NCBI GenBank assembly: GCA_002914845.1
Contig: JXTC01000012.1
Span: forward strand, 1,542,538-1,606,537
Source of the DNA: Trema orientale
Lineage: Eukaryota > Streptophyta > Magnoliopsida > Rosales > Cannabaceae
Length of the DNA stretch: 64,000 bases
Direction of reading: 5' to 3'
Part shown: piece after piece, positions 47,062 through 59,771 of the stretch
Numbering within the stretch: position 1 is the stretch's first letter
Layout of the letters: every line of letters starts with the position of its first letter
The notes under the pieces: model-generated
What the model was told of the DNA's origin: nothing
Seen by the model: only the letters and a program-made list of their open reading frames with translations
The model's database searches: none
Made by a program: the position numbers and the translations under genes

Positions 47062-48587
47062 TCCTCCACTAAAATTTGGGCCACTTACCTATGAAAATAA
47101 AACAACTCGTAATTTGACCTAATTAAAACTTAGTTGTGAGTTGCACCGTAGAAGGTAGAACCTCTTCATCCTTACCCAACTCACTGTTTTCTTCTCTATT
47201 ATTGTCCTATCTCATCTTTTAGAAAATGATTGATAAATGCCCAACTGTTTTCTTCTTTACTATTGGTAAGCCGAGTGATAAAAGCTTAGACTTTAAAGAC
47301 TCATAAATTGTTACAGTGCACCAGCTCATCATTAAAAAATAAATAAAGACATCGTTCTTGAATTGAACCCTTGTAACGGGTAAAGAGGGAGTTCTTGAAT
47401 TAAAAGATGAATATTTTCCCTTTCTATTTGAATAAGGAATCATCATTCTTCAGGCTTCTATAAGCTACGCCTTTGCAGCCATCAGACGATTCTTTTACTA
47501 TTTTTCTCGAGACAATGGATAGATTATGAATAATTCTTTAACTATTTTTTCGCTCGAGACAATTCTTTAACTATGAACAATTGACTTGAATGAATAACCA
47601 TGAATAATCAATAGATAATGCCCATTTTCATTCATTGCATTGATCGAGTACTCGAGATCATATCTTGCACAAAACATCAACCACACGACAGAGGAACTCA
47701 AAATCACCATCCAGCCTCAATGTTTAAGGCATGAATTCCACTGTCGTGTGTTATATTATTGAAATGTGTGAAACTGGCAGTGAAATCCACACGTTGAAGA
47801 AACGAGTGAAAAAGAGGGTGCAGTTAAGTTAGACTACTCTATGAGAGAAACCTTTCACGACAGCAGAGCTGGAGTGAGAATATCAAAATTATACTAATTT
47901 TCTTGTTAAGATATCAAAACTGGCTTTGTCCACTCCATGTTTCAATGGTCAATCAGTTCAGAATCAGCTGATCATAGTAAATTATACTATGTTATCATGA
48001 CATTTGTTCGAAACAGAAATAAAACAATAAGACTCATCTATGAATCTTTGTTTATTAAATGTCAGCCAAAGAACATCAGAAAAACATAAGTTCCGTGGAT
48101 TTAAAATGTCAAATGAGTCGAGCTAAATAACAGAGTAATAACCACACTTACCCGAAGCTAAACCCGTTATTAGTTAAGCTGTTTAACAGCAAACTAAGAA
48201 TATACAATCCCAATCAACATTTCATTTAATTTTCTCCATTCTACGAAAGCTCTAAAAAGAACTCATTCCATAAAGTTCGAATAGCCATTATCCTATTCTG
48301 TGTATTTTATCTCATCCATTTGTCTCAAAAAGGATTTGGCTTGATGACACAACTATTATGGGGAACTTAGAAATCCAAACAAAAAATAGAGAAAATCAAA
48401 TTCACATTACTAGTAATTTAACTAAAGCATGACTTTTAGCATAATCCAGTACATAAATCTCCAAAAACCAGTCAACCATTAAAAGGGTCTTTAGTAATAA
48501 GATGAAAATTCAATGACATTGTCAAAAGCCCAAAAACATAGCCTTCATAATAACCTAAAAAAACCTCTTCATACTTTCAAAGCCTGC
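47062..48587. other. Intergenic; eS30 3' flank
   Basis: No gene was recognised. The last few hundred bases before 48588 probably include the 3' UTR of the minus-strand eS30 gene. Confidence 0.4.
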
Positions 48588-49075
48588 CTACTTCTCGGAC
48601 GAGTTGGGTCCCCTCTTCTTTCCGAAGCCAACCACTACAAAAAATAAAATAAAACAAAATAAATTAAAAAGTAAACCCTTAATCAAAATCCATAATCAGG
48701 TCCTCCAAAAATAAATAAAATTAATTAAAATTCGATAAACCCCATATCAGCGAATTACCATATGAACCTCTATCAATCTGAGAAAATATTCAACTTCTGA
48801 AAACCCAAATTTAAAGAGACGAAAATGAAATGAGGAAATTACCGGCTGTGACGAATCGGCGGTTGTATTGCATGCGCTTGTGAGCCCGTCCTCTGGGTTT
48901 CTTCTTCTTGTCCTGCTTAGCGACTTTAGGGGTTTGACCTCTCACCTTACCGGCACGAGCCAGAGATCCGTGAACCTTACCTGAAAAATCAAGCACAGAG
49001 AGAAGACAACTCAATAATCGGGAACCAGAAAATGAAAGAGACGATCTAAGGAACAGAGGAGTTGAACTCACCCAT
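48588..49075 (-). CDS. RPS30: 40S ribosomal protein S30 (eS30)
   Basis: Small, very basic component of the 40S subunit near the decoding centre. Exons read downward: 49075-49072 (ATG plus one base), 48980-48843 and 48634-48588 give 62 residues, the usual plant length: [20 protein letters not shown], then [42 protein letters not shown]. Reading through the introns gives unrelated tails, so the spliced model is needed. As expected in plants there is no N-terminal ubiquitin-like fusion (the animal FAU arrangement). The first exon has only four coding bases. Upstream motifs are those of ribosomal-protein genes. Confidence 0.97.
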
Positions 49076-49159
49076 GGCGAATTTCCAAGCTTTCTTCGGC
49101 TGCTAAACTCCTCTGTTTGCCGCGAGCGAGCTTCTACACTGGCCGATTGAGCAGGAGAC

Positions 49160-49260
49160 GAGAAGTTTAGGGTTAGGGCTTTACAAGAGTATATATAAGA
49201 CCGCAAATTGGGAACGGGCTAATGGTCGAGCCCATTAAGAAGTTTCGGTCCAAGCCCATT
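49160..49260 (-). promoter_or_regulatory. eS30 core promoter: TATA, telo-box and site II motifs
   Basis: On the minus strand: site II-type TGGGCT at 49258-49253 and 49234-49229, TATATA near 49197-49190, and a telo-box CCCTAACCCTAAA at 49178-49166 in the leader. This combination is a known pattern in plant ribosomal-protein promoters. Confidence 0.6.
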
Positions 49261-49280
49261 ATAAAATAATGGAAAAAATA

Positions 49281-49602
49281 GAGTTACTTATAAGAAATGT
49301 CCCATTCTTCTAGATCCATTCAAAAAAATGACCGTTTATTACACCTATTTAATAAACGGCCGTTTCATAATTTTATTTTGATGAATGACCATTTTTTACT
49401 TGATATATTCTTTAAAAAACACTGTTTTTTAAAAAAATAAATCAATTTTTTAAATAAAAATCAATCTTATTTTGATCTATTAAATATGAAAAAAGCTATT
49501 TTTTAAATAAGTTTCAAACGCGGTCATTGTTCAACAATGTTTGAAAAATTCCTTTTCTTTCATACAGTGATCCAAAATTTGGCCATTTTGCTTAAAGACC
49601 CA
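49281..49602. mobile_element. Short repeat element, family B copy 1
   Basis: About 320 bp, similar throughout to 59772-60093 and in the same orientation (both begin GAGT..TTATAAGAAATG and end near CATTT(T/G)G(C/G)(T)TAAA). The flanks GAAAAAATA and AGAAAATAA may be a decayed 9-bp duplication. Confidence 0.6.
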
Positions 49603-49611
49603 AGAAAATAA

Positions 49612-52069
49612 GATGTCCAGTATAGGCCCATTCGAGAGAACCTAAGAGAAAATGACATGGATAAGACTAACTTGGCCAAAATAACTTTTTTGTATATTTT
49701 TCTAAATAACATTTTTAGTAGTGTCAACGACGTCTCCTTGACACTCTTAAAAATATCATTTTTTGAAAAATGTATAAAAAAAAATTATTTTGGCCCTAGT
49801 TAGTCTCACCTATGTCATTTTCTCGAGAAGCTAACCCTTGACAACCTATATAAATTCAAGCGAAATTAATGGGATTTTGATATATATAGTAGTAATTTGG
49901 ACTAAAATAATTTTTTTAGTAATGTTTTGAAAAATGACTTTTCTGGTAGTGTTGCGGTATTATGATTTTTTCTGGTAGTGTTACAATATTTGTGATCATA
50001 AAATTATGATTTTTTGGGGACTAGTCCATGGTTACAGATATTATGATACTATTAAAAAAGTCATTTTCTTATAATTAGAGAAGTCCTTTTAGTCTAAATT
50101 AATGCTAATCTAGTCCATTCCCCAAGTTAAGTTGGGCATCCATTTTTAACCGTGGCAAAATTAAAGTGTTACTATAATTAGAATTCAGCTCTATGGCATG
50201 TTTACTAAAAAAAGAATGGGGATCATATATAGGGTAATGATTCTATTCAATTATTTACTAAATTTGGGATATGAGAATTTTATGAGGCCTACACAAATTT
50301 TTGAAAAAAGAATGGAAATACTTCTCCTCTAACAACCTAAGGGATATGATCACCCATAAACGCTCATTTATCTTTATTCATTATTAAAAAAAAATCTTAA
50401 ATAATATTTTACCTTTAAAAATTTAATGAAATTTAAAATATGCATACCTTTAAAAGTGTAGATTGGTAAATTTAAAGTATTCTTATTACTTTTCCTACGT
50501 TAAATAGATACATCAATAGTGTTTTAATAATTTTAATTCTCTTTTCTCTCAATATTAAGTAAACAACATAATAAAAATAATGATTCATATTCTCCTCTAT
50601 TTTATTCCTATTTATTTATTATGATTATGATTAGAGCGAAATAAATATGCAAGAAGAAGAAAGAAACAGTCTTTTGATAGAGTTTAACATATAGAAAAAT
50701 GAATTGGGCTTGTTGGACTTTAATCTAAGTCTTTTTTTTTTTTTTTTTCCTTTTTTCTCTTTCTCTTTCTTTTTCATTTTGGGAAATTAGAGCGTTTGTC
50801 ATTTTTTTTACATTTTATTTTAATAAATATTCATTTTTTTTTTGTTTTTATTACTAAAATGACTCAATATATGTGTTTTCATATTTGATGTACACTTGTA
50901 CACCATTTTTAGTTTATATATTTAGTATATTAATCTTTTTACTTGATACATCATATGTACCACTTGATATATAAATATATATCAATCATTTTGCTACAAC
51001 ATCTTAGAAATGTATTTACTTAAAATGGGTCCAAACTTCAATAATTTTGCTATAAGACTTTTTTTTTAACTCGTTTGGAAAAGAAAATCTCATATTCCTT
51101 ACAATTTGCATCAAACAAAAGAAATGAATAAGATACGTTTTCATATTCCTTAACCCAGACCGCATAGGTTTGCTCGAAGTCATCCCACACTTGTGAACCG
51201 AATTTTCTTATCTTATTTTATTTCATGCTAATGTTTTCTTATTTTAACAAATAAATTATTAACAATTTCATAATTTTACTAATAATTTTTAATATTAAAC
51301 ATATGAATTGTACAATTTAAATAAAATACATAAAATAGTCATACATAAAATTAAATTAAGAATATTTTTAATTTAATTATTTATAGGGATTTTTATAAAA
51401 ATACAGTTTCCTATACAAACTATTTAAAATATACGATTAGGAGCAAAGATCTATAAAAATACGACTTTTTGTGTACAAAAGTTTTAAAAATACGGTCTCA
51501 CTAAATCTTTCATACGGCACAACAATAATTTTTCGTTTATGTTTTTTCTTCCTCAAAGAAGTTTAAAATGGACATGCGGGTCAGATGTGTCAGCCGTCAA
51601 TATTAGGACTGACGCATTTACTTTTCTTTTCTTTTCTTTTAACTTTTTTTTTTAATTTTTTTAGCTTTAAATTAATGCTTTCCTTTCTTCTTTCTTTTTT
51701 TTTTAAGGGAAATTATTGTTTTCATTTATTTTAATTGTTTTAGTTTTTTTAAATATTGTTTTCCTTTCAACGCTTTTTGCCTGAAATGTACTTATTGCTT
51801 CTAGTTTAATTTTTTTACTTTTCTATGCGCTTTTTTTTTGTATTTTTTTCAGCTATAATAATTTTTTAAAATTAATAGCCACTATGTTTTTAAAAAAAAT
51901 AAAAAAATAAAATTACGGACTTTCCTTCCAACTTTATAGATAACATAAATAACTTGGAAGTGCTTATTTATTATGAGTAGATGACTTCTGCTTTTTTTTT
52001 CCTTCGTCAATAAGATATGCACAAAAATTCTGTTCTAATTTAAAGAATATGTAATATAATGAACTTGCA
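49612..52069. other. AT-rich gene-free DNA
   Basis: Contains several decayed repeats, such as GGCATGTTTACTAAAAAAAG at about 50196, which resembles MITE ends. 51390-51500 has AAAAATACAG/AAAAATACGG words like those at the ends of the 23.4- and 62.5-kb elements. No gene was seen. Confidence 0.35.
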
Positions 52070-53480
52070 AGGATAATAAAGGTATCCTAAACTTCATTTT
52101 TAATTATTGTTAGATACCATAGATAACTTAATATGATATCTATTGTAATATTCCTCCTCCCTTCTCCTCTCAATCTTTAATGGTACCATAGGTAACCTAT
52201 TCGATAGTTTTTTTTTTTTTTTTTTTGTAGTACGATAACATGGTATGGTACAATCTCTTTTTTTTTTCCCCTTTAAAAAATGACCAAAAATCTCAGTCTA
52301 ATTTATCGGATTGATATTATAAGTAACGTACTACAATACAATAGGTAACATTCTTTATATTATTATTAACATTATTATTATTATTATTATTATTAAATGT
52401 TACTCCAACCTTATTGACTATATTTCCTTGGATACTTTAGCTAACTTAGTAGGATACTACAATGTTATCATGGTAGGATACCTATGGTAATCTCATAATT
52501 TTTTTTTATTAATTTTTTTGGTATACAAATAAGAAATGCAAACTCACTTTCCAATTTATCCAATCAACATAATTCACTTAGTGTAAAACCTAGTGTAACT
52601 TTTTGTTTGTTTCATTTTTTTTTCAATTACTCAGATGTCATAGATACATATGTTATTTTGTTAGCATGTGTCAAGCTGCCTTTTAAAAAAAAATAAGAAT
52701 AAAAAATAACTTCTTTTTTAGTTTTATCTTCCTTCCTTTCTGACTTTTTCTATTCTAATTTATGTTTTAAATTTTGTTTGCGCAATTATTTTTTATTTTA
52801 ACAATTACTAATTCGCAATTTACTGACAAATTTTTTGAGGTGACAAATGTAATATATTTATATATAAATAACTACTAAGCATTGTTTTTCTCTTTAGCAA
52901 TGAAGAACTATCAACTCCTATTTTTGTTTCCCATAAACCATTGGTAATTCTAATATTTGTTTTTTGAAAAAAATAATTCTTGGATATTATAAGTATCATA
53001 GTAAGTGACTGTTGGTAACTTGGTATGATACTATAAGTATTTTTATTTTTATTTTTATTTTTTATCTTTTTGCAATAAAGAAATGATCAACATACCTTTT
53101 AATTTCTCGGATACCATGAGTATCCTAATAGGTGACTGTTGGTAACTTCGTAGAATACCATAGGTAATATATATATATTTTTTTTTGAAAGCCTAACTCA
53201 TTTTTCAATTTTTCAGATACTATGAATATCCTAGCAGGTGACAATAGGTAACTAAGTAAGATACCATAAGTAATATATTTTCCTTTTTTTTTTTAAATGA
53301 GGAATGTCGAACTCATTTTTTGATTTTTCGGATACCATGAGTATCTTGGTAGGAGACTATTGGTAACATCTTCTTTCTTCTTTTTTTTTTTTTCTCTAAT
53401 AAGGAATAGCCAGTACCTTTTTTAAATTTCTTAGATACTATGAGTATCTTTGTAGGTAACCATGGGTAAACAATAGAGTA
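52070..53480. repeat. Diverged tandem array with GATACCATGAGTATCC core
   Basis: The core GGATA(C/T)(C/T)AT(A/G)A(G/A)TATC followed by (T)AGTAGGTGACTNTTGGTAAC recurs at 52982, 53109, 53215, 53330 and 53433, spaced 103-127 bp, each separated by a T-rich tract and an 'AAGGAAT..CAACTCATTTTT'-like link. More degenerate relatives (GGTACCATAGGTAACC, AGGATACTAC) extend left to about 52100. No coding frames. Confidence 0.75.
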
Positions 53481-53599
53481 AACATTATTAAACAAATGGG
53501 TGACGTGCCCAACTATCATTAAATCGGGTATGATACTTACAATAATCAGATTGGCTACCTAAGATAATCTTTCATTTTTAATATATAAGATACATATGG

Positions 53600-54787
53600 T
53601 AATATTTTCTTTGAGGAGACTCATTCATTCAAAAATAACTTTATCAAAAAAAAAGTAATTCGTTATTCTATTCAAAAAAAAAAAATGAATCCAACCCAAA
53701 AAAAATTAAGTCCCAAAAAAAAAAAAACTAATACTAAAATACTGCATATAAATAGTTAAAAGAAAATTAAAACTTTATCTGGAAAAAATAATTCTATTTT
53801 AGAAAGTTTTTATTCTTTTTTTAAAATAGTTAAAACACACGGTAAAGAATTCAAAAAATTAAACATATATCCTAAAAAAATTAAAAGGAAAACTAAATCT
53901 ATCATTGAAAAAATAAAATTTGTCAAAAGAACGTTGATAGAAAAAGACAGAATAAAAACAAATAAAAAGACAAGAAAAAAATTGTAGCGATCGATGCGTG
54001 CGCACATGATGCGCGTACACCATAAAAAAGAATTAACAAAAAAAAAAAATGTTAGTGCTCACGTCAAGAATCGTAAAATTCAAATTTTTTTAAGAGAAAG
54101 TTGTATATATCTCATTAGAACTCTGGACACCGTATAAACATAAGTTTTGGCCAAAATGTCGTGCTATAGCTAATTTCCCCTTATTTATATATACAATTTT
54201 GAGGTAACCCAAACCCAACTTATATATATATATATTATGGCATGTTTACTTTATTATAATCATAATCGGAACAAATAAAGGGGGAAATGAATGAGAATAA
54301 AAAAAAATAGTACGAGAATCATTATTTGTTTTATGTTGTTTACTTAAAACTAATAGGAAAGGGAATCACGCTCATTAAAATACTATTCATTTGTTTACTT
54401 AACCCAGAAAAAGTAATGGGAATGCATTATATTTACTAAACTATCCTTTTAAATATATGTACATTACAAAGTAGATAGATTTTTTAAGGTAAAATTGTAT
54501 TTTATAATTTTAATTATTAAAAAAGAGAAAATGATAGTAGTATTTTATAGTAGTATTTTATAGTAGTATCTCTAAATGATAGTAGAATATACTCGTCGAA
54601 TTTTCGTATTTTAAAAGTACTATATAATAATTTCGTTGTGAGTGTTACATTATCAAAAATGAAATTTTAGATATATGAACTATTTATAAATATACAAACT
54701 ATAAATTAATCAAAATTTTAATTTTAAAAAAAAGGTATAAAAAGTACAAACTAATCAAATTTTTAATTAAAAAAAACGTAAAATAAT
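53600..54787. other. AT-rich gene-free DNA
   Basis: Very A-rich (53640-54060), then sequence resembling decayed MITEs (GGCATGTTTACTTTATTATA at 54239). No gene was seen. Confidence 0.35.
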
Positions 54788-54804
54788 ATATATATCTTGT
54801 AGTT

Positions 54805-54986
54805 TTTTTTTTTATAATAAAAAAAGGCAGATGGGATCTCGACGGCGGGTCACTTCCCAAAGCCACCCTCATTCGGTTGGGCTCCCAAGGGCAACGTGGG
54901 AGCTCGAACTCAGACTTCACCCTCCCTAAGTGAGAGAATGCCTTAAGATGGAGCTCCTTGCCACTTCGACCACCTTTTTGGGAGTA
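54805..54986 (-). mobile_element. tRNA-derived SINE with perfect 17-bp target duplication
   Basis: On the minus strand: A-box-like GTGGTCGAAGTGGCAAGGAGC near the start, B box GTCTGAGTTCGAGCTCCC about 55 bp on, a G/C-richer body and an A-rich tail at the low-coordinate end (54805-54827). ATATATATCTTGTAGTT is repeated exactly at 54788-54804 and 54987-55003. The perfect duplication suggests a recent insertion. Confidence 0.85.
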
Positions 54987-55003
54987 ATATATATCTTGTA
55001 GTT

Positions 55004-55472
55004 ATATATATATATATACACACGTCTTTACTAGAATATAAAGTTAGAGTCATTGGAAACAGTAAAAAAAATTTCAATCCTAATTTCCTCCTCTCAATTT
55101 TAGATAATACTAAAGAGTAAATTGCAAAAATTTTAGAAGGGACAATGACCCCACTTGCCCACCTTGACTCCGCCCTGATTCGGGTCCTAAATAAAACGCG
55201 TGGAATCTTGAACTGGAATCTTTCGTTGAGGACAATAAAGAGGAAAAATCAGAGATTCTTGGACACGTGGCGTGATCAGAAAGCAGAGGAAGTAAAGCCC
55301 CTGAAGAGCACCCAATACTTTCTCTTTCTCCGCCAGAATTATATAAATTCCGATTAGGGTTTTTCTAAGGCTAACCAATCTTCTTCTCTCTGTTCCAACC
55401 AAACCAAAACCAAAACTCAAAGCTTTCTCACTAGACAGCGTCTGCGCGAGTGAGAGACTAGAAAGCTCAACA
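55004..55472 (+). promoter_or_regulatory. Upstream region of the AsnRS gene
   Basis: A TATA-like TATAAATT at 55342 and a telo-box complement ATTAGGGTTT at 55353-55362 lie 110-130 bp before the start codon; a pyrimidine-rich leader follows. The layout is that of a housekeeping promoter. Confidence 0.5.
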
Positions 55473-58400
55473 ATGGCAGACCATTCGACGCCGCCGTCGG
55501 CTCAGCTCGCTCAGGCGTCCTTAAATGACGGCGTTTCCGGCTCTCAAGTTTTTAAAGCCGAGTTCTCCGATCGGGTTCTCATCCGATCCATCATTTCCCG
55601 ACCCGACGGCGGATCCGGACTAGCCGGGCAGCGGGTGCGGATCGGCGGGTGGGTCAAGACGGGTCGAAAGGCGGACAAGGATGCCTTCGCCTTCTTGGAG
55701 CTCAACGACGGGTCCTGCCCCGGGAACCTTCAGGTGATTGTGGAGGCGGACAAGGCCGACATCGGCCAGCTCGTGCCGACCGGCACGTGCGTGTCCGTCG
55801 ACGGCGTTCTGAAGCTCCCGCCGGCTGGGACCAAGCAGAAGGTGGAGCTTCGGGTCGAGAAGGTGGTTCATGTGGGCCCTGTCGACCCGGCTAAGTACCC
55901 TTTGCCCAAGACTAGGCTCACGCTTGAGTTTCTTAGGGACTTTGTTCATCTTCGTCCGAGAACTAATACGGTAAAGTTCGCTCCTTTTTACGTGTTTTTA
56001 AGATATTTGATTAAATTTTTGGTTATTGTTTAAATCAATGTCTATTTATTTGTACGTGTATTCGAAAAATTTGCACGTGAATTGAAAGTAATGACAATTG
56101 TCATTTGGCATGTTTGAGAATAATGCGATGAAATGGTTGTAAAATTCAGTTCTAGTAAATTTCATTGTTGTTGGTATATGAATTCAAGTCATTTGCAGGT
56201 GTATTAAATATAAACGACTACAGTTTTCTATATAAAGTGATGGGTCGGTTATAAAGTTCAATTTGAGCTTCTGCATTGCGCTGTTAAGCTTCTAGAAAAT
56301 TTGATAGGAATTTTTCATTGTTGTTGATATATTTATTTTCAGATTTCTGCAGTTGCCCGAATCAGAAATGCGCTTGCTTATGCGACCCATACATTTTTTC
56401 AAAAGCATGGTTTTCTTTATGTGCACACACCAATTATCACCACCAGTGATTGTGAGGGTGCTGGTGAAATGTTTCAAGTGACAACTTTGATTAGTGAGGC
56501 TGAAAAGTTGGAGAAGGAACTCATTAAGAATCCTCCTCCAACGGAGTCCGACTTAAAAGCTGCCAGGCTTGTTGTCAAGGAGAAAGGAGATATCGTTTCT
56601 CAGCTTAAAGCTGCTAAAGCAAGTAAACAGGATATTGGTGACTCTGTGGCTGAACTTAAGAAAGCAAAGGAGAATTTTGCAAAGCTGGAGGAGCGTTCTA
56701 AGCTTAAACCGGGTATTCCTCAAAAGGATGGAAAGATTGATTATACTCAAGATTTCTTTGCCCGTCAAGCTTTTTTGACTGTTTCTGGCCAATTACAAGT
56801 TGAATCTTTTGCATGTGCTCTTAGTAGCGTCTATACTTTTGGGCCTACTTTTCGTGCGGAGCATTCTCACACATCGAGGCACTTGGCAGAGTTCTGGATG
56901 GTGGAGCCTGAATTAGCATTTGCTGAACTGGAGGTATTTGAAGCTTAACAGTCCAGTTGTTACTATACAATTTTGAGTTTGTTGATAAATCAGTTCATGG
57001 TCATTTTTTCTCACATCCCCTCCTAATATCTTCATTTAACCAAATATTGAGGAATTGAGGAATCAGAATTTGAATTTAGAGAAAATGTTGATTTAGGTTG
57101 TGATGATTAAGATTGGAGGTATTATTATCCCTTCTTCTTACCCTCCGCTTCTCATATTTATCATAATCTGATGCCTTTCACAACTGCTTTGTACAAAATT
57201 CTAGACATCTTATCTGCCTTGTAGTTTAAATATCTTACCAGCCTCTATGCAATGGGATCTTTTCTGTAGGTTATTTATCCTCCCCCTTGGGCTGTTTCTG
57301 TTTTCGTTTTCTTTTTCCTTTAGCTTCTGTTCAGGACCTTGTTTCGTATATCATGGTGGTTATGGAAAATTTTGAGAAATCATGTTAACATTTATTTCAA
57401 AATGGAAAATTTTGAGAAATCATGCCAACATTTGTTTCAAAATGCTACCTAAATAAAATTAGGTTAATTAGTACTTTGTGGTTGTGCCATTAAGTGTTAA
57501 CCCCACCCATAAATTATCATATTTGCCTGTGCAATTTTGTCTTTATAAAAGATAGCAGTGCTGAGACCTTATAGTTTTCATATCTGTGTAGGATGATATG
57601 AACTGTGCGGAGGCCTATGTGAGATTTCTCTGTCAGTGGTTACTTGACAATTGCTTTGACGATATGGAGTTTATGGCTGACAAATTTGATAAAGGTTGTA
57701 TCAACCGACTTAAAATGGTTGCTTCAACCCCCTTCGAACGGATAACATATACAAAAGCAGTAGAAATCCTAGTGGAGGCTGTGAAGAACGGCAAGGTGTT
57801 TGAGAATAAGGTGGAGTGGGGCATTGATTTGGCATCTGAGCATGAAAGGTACTCACCCTGTATTGTTATCTCTTCTCCTTTGCATCATTAATTATTTATT
57901 GATCTTGCTTATTTCTGGTTACCTAATTTTGCAGATACTTGACAGAGGTTATATTTCAGAAGCCTGTTATCGTATACAATTACCCAAAAGGTATAAAAGC
58001 GTTTTACATGAGGCTGAATGACGATTCTAAGACAGTGGCTGCTATGGATGTCCTTGTACCAAAGGTAGGCTTGATTTGTTTTGTATTCCATTTGATTAGC
58101 ATTGGTCTAGCATTGTGCACATTGTGTCTTTTCCTGTATATTGGTTGATTTTTATCTTGTATTTCAGGTGGGAGAGTTGGTAGGAGGAAGCCAAAGGGAG
58201 GAAAGATACGATGTCATTCAAAGCAGGTATGAGAAGTTTTTGTTATTGGTTATTCCGTGGTATCATGATTTGCACTTCTCCTTTTCCTTTCTTTCTAACT
58301 TTTTATTTCAAGTTTTTGCCGTCATCTCTCTCATGGATTTAGCACTTTGTTAAAGTATGGAAAATTTTATGGACACATTCCATTTCCATTGCTCCAGGAT

Positions 58401-58581
58401 CCTGGAGATGTGCCTCCCTGTTGAGCCGTACGAGTGGTACCTTGACTTGCGTCGGTATGGAACAGTGAAACATAGTGGTTTTGGTTTAGGCTTTGAGAGG
58501 ATGATTCTGTTTGCCACTGGCATTGACAACATCAGAGATGTTATTCCCTTCCCGAGATATCCAGGAAGAGCAGATCTCTGA
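55473..58581 (+). CDS. SYNC1: Asparagine-tRNA ligase, cytosolic, with WHEP-like insert
   Basis: Class IIb aminoacyl-tRNA synthetase that charges tRNA-Asn. Exons 55473-55970, 56343-56933, 57592-57848, 57935-58064, 58168-58226 and 58398-58581 give 572 residues, the length of the cytosolic Arabidopsis enzyme. Order: short variable N-terminus, OB-fold anticodon-binding domain (about 45-150, [20 protein letters not shown]), then the catalytic core with [21 protein letters not shown] (motif 2) and the end block GFGLGFERM (motif 3). A Lys/Glu-rich insert of about 80 residues ([13 protein letters not shown] through [12 protein letters not shown]) sits before motif 2 and resembles a WHEP-type helical domain, known in plant cytosolic AsnRS. 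Exon 1 is much more G+C-rich than the rest of the window, as often seen in first exons. Intron 2 holds a 40-bp tandem duplication. Confidence 0.96.
57362..57444 (+). repeat. 40-bp tandem duplication in an AsnRS intron
   Basis: ATGGAAAATTTTGAGAAATC starts at 57362 and again at 57402; the two units differ at about three positions. Intronic, no effect on coding. Confidence 0.85.
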
Positions 58582-58926
58582 TTCTAGTTTACGATAAACG
58601 ATGGTATTTTGCTTCTAGAATTCAACATAAAAGTCATCCCGGAGATCCCTTACTCTAATTTTAAACAAATACATACCTGATTTTTTGTTGTTGCTATTGA
58701 AGCTTAATCTAGAAATTGTTGGATTGAAAAAGTTACTTTTATCAAAACCCTACGTTTGTATCATCTCATTTCTTTAGAATTTCGTTTGAGCGTTCTGTGT
58801 TATTTCAGTTATTAAGCTAAATCAATGTAAAGTAGTTGCTGTTATTTTCCTTTCTGTTCACTTCTTGGGTCAATCTTGTGAGTTGACAACTTGATTGCAG
58901 TGTGTAAAGTGTAAACAGTATGTGCT

Positions 58927-59636
58927 AGGGGTGTTCATGGCCGGTTTGAACGGTCTAAATCGTCAATCTAGAAACCAATCCGAATGTACGGTTTGGCCGG
59001 TTTACCAATCCGTGCGGTTTGAGTTTGTCGATTCAAACCGGCCAAACTGCACCTACATTTTTGCGGCCGGTTTGGGCGGTTTCCGCGGTTTGAAAACTTA
59101 AAAAATTTGAATTAATACAATATCAACTAAGCTCATATCATAATCATATTTCATTTAAAATATAAAGTCCAAATATAAAACGAAACTATAACATAGTTAA
59201 AAGCTATAACCAAATCGAAAGTCATAGTAAACTTAAATTTTAGTTACAATTTACAACTTAATCAAATTGAATAGTAAACTTAAAGTCTTTAATCTTAAAC
59301 ATATCATAACAATAAGACTTAAAGTCTAAAATATCATAAGATTCTTAAGTAACATAGTCCTAAATAAGCTAGGAGTAATCATTACTCAATTAGAATGAAT
59401 GAGTTTAAATTTTTAACTATTAATATATATTTAAAAAAAAATACATATACAAACTTATTGGCCGGTTCGGTTTGAATCCGACCGAATTTTTCTAAAACCG
59501 AAAATCAAACCGGCCAAGTCGGTTTTCGTATTTTCTATTCCGTAACTGGCCATTTAAGAAAAAAAACCGCACGGATTGGGCGGTTTGGATTGGATTGGAC
59601 GGTTTCCACGGTTTAGCGGTTTTTTTGAACACCCCT
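58927..59636. mobile_element. 710-bp TIR element with 10-bp target duplication (Mutator-type)
   Basis: Ends AGGGGTGTTCA and TGAACACCCCT are perfect inverted repeats, extended by G/C-richer CCGGTTTGAA/CGGTTTGGATTGG words inside both ends. AGTATGTGCT is repeated exactly at 58917-58926 and 59637-59646. The 9-10-bp duplication suggests Mutator. The middle is AT-rich and non-coding; a short open frame across the left end (58895-59101) is a by-product. Confidence 0.85.
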
Positions 59637-59771
59637 AGTATGTGCTGCACCTGAATTTGCCCATGACTTCACGCGGTCCAGCAATATTAGTCGGAAATCA
59701 AGTGTCCAAAATGGACACCCACCCTAATTTCCATAAATAATCTAGTGGATTTATGGTATTAGTTTAAATTA

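Noticed and set aside
55620-55949. Antisense and alternative-frame ORFs over AsnRS exon 1
   Set aside because: They arise from the G+C-rich first exon; the AsnRS frame explains the sequence.
58895-59101. Open frame MQCVKCKQYV...
   Set aside because: Crosses the left end of the 710-bp transposon and has no independent support.
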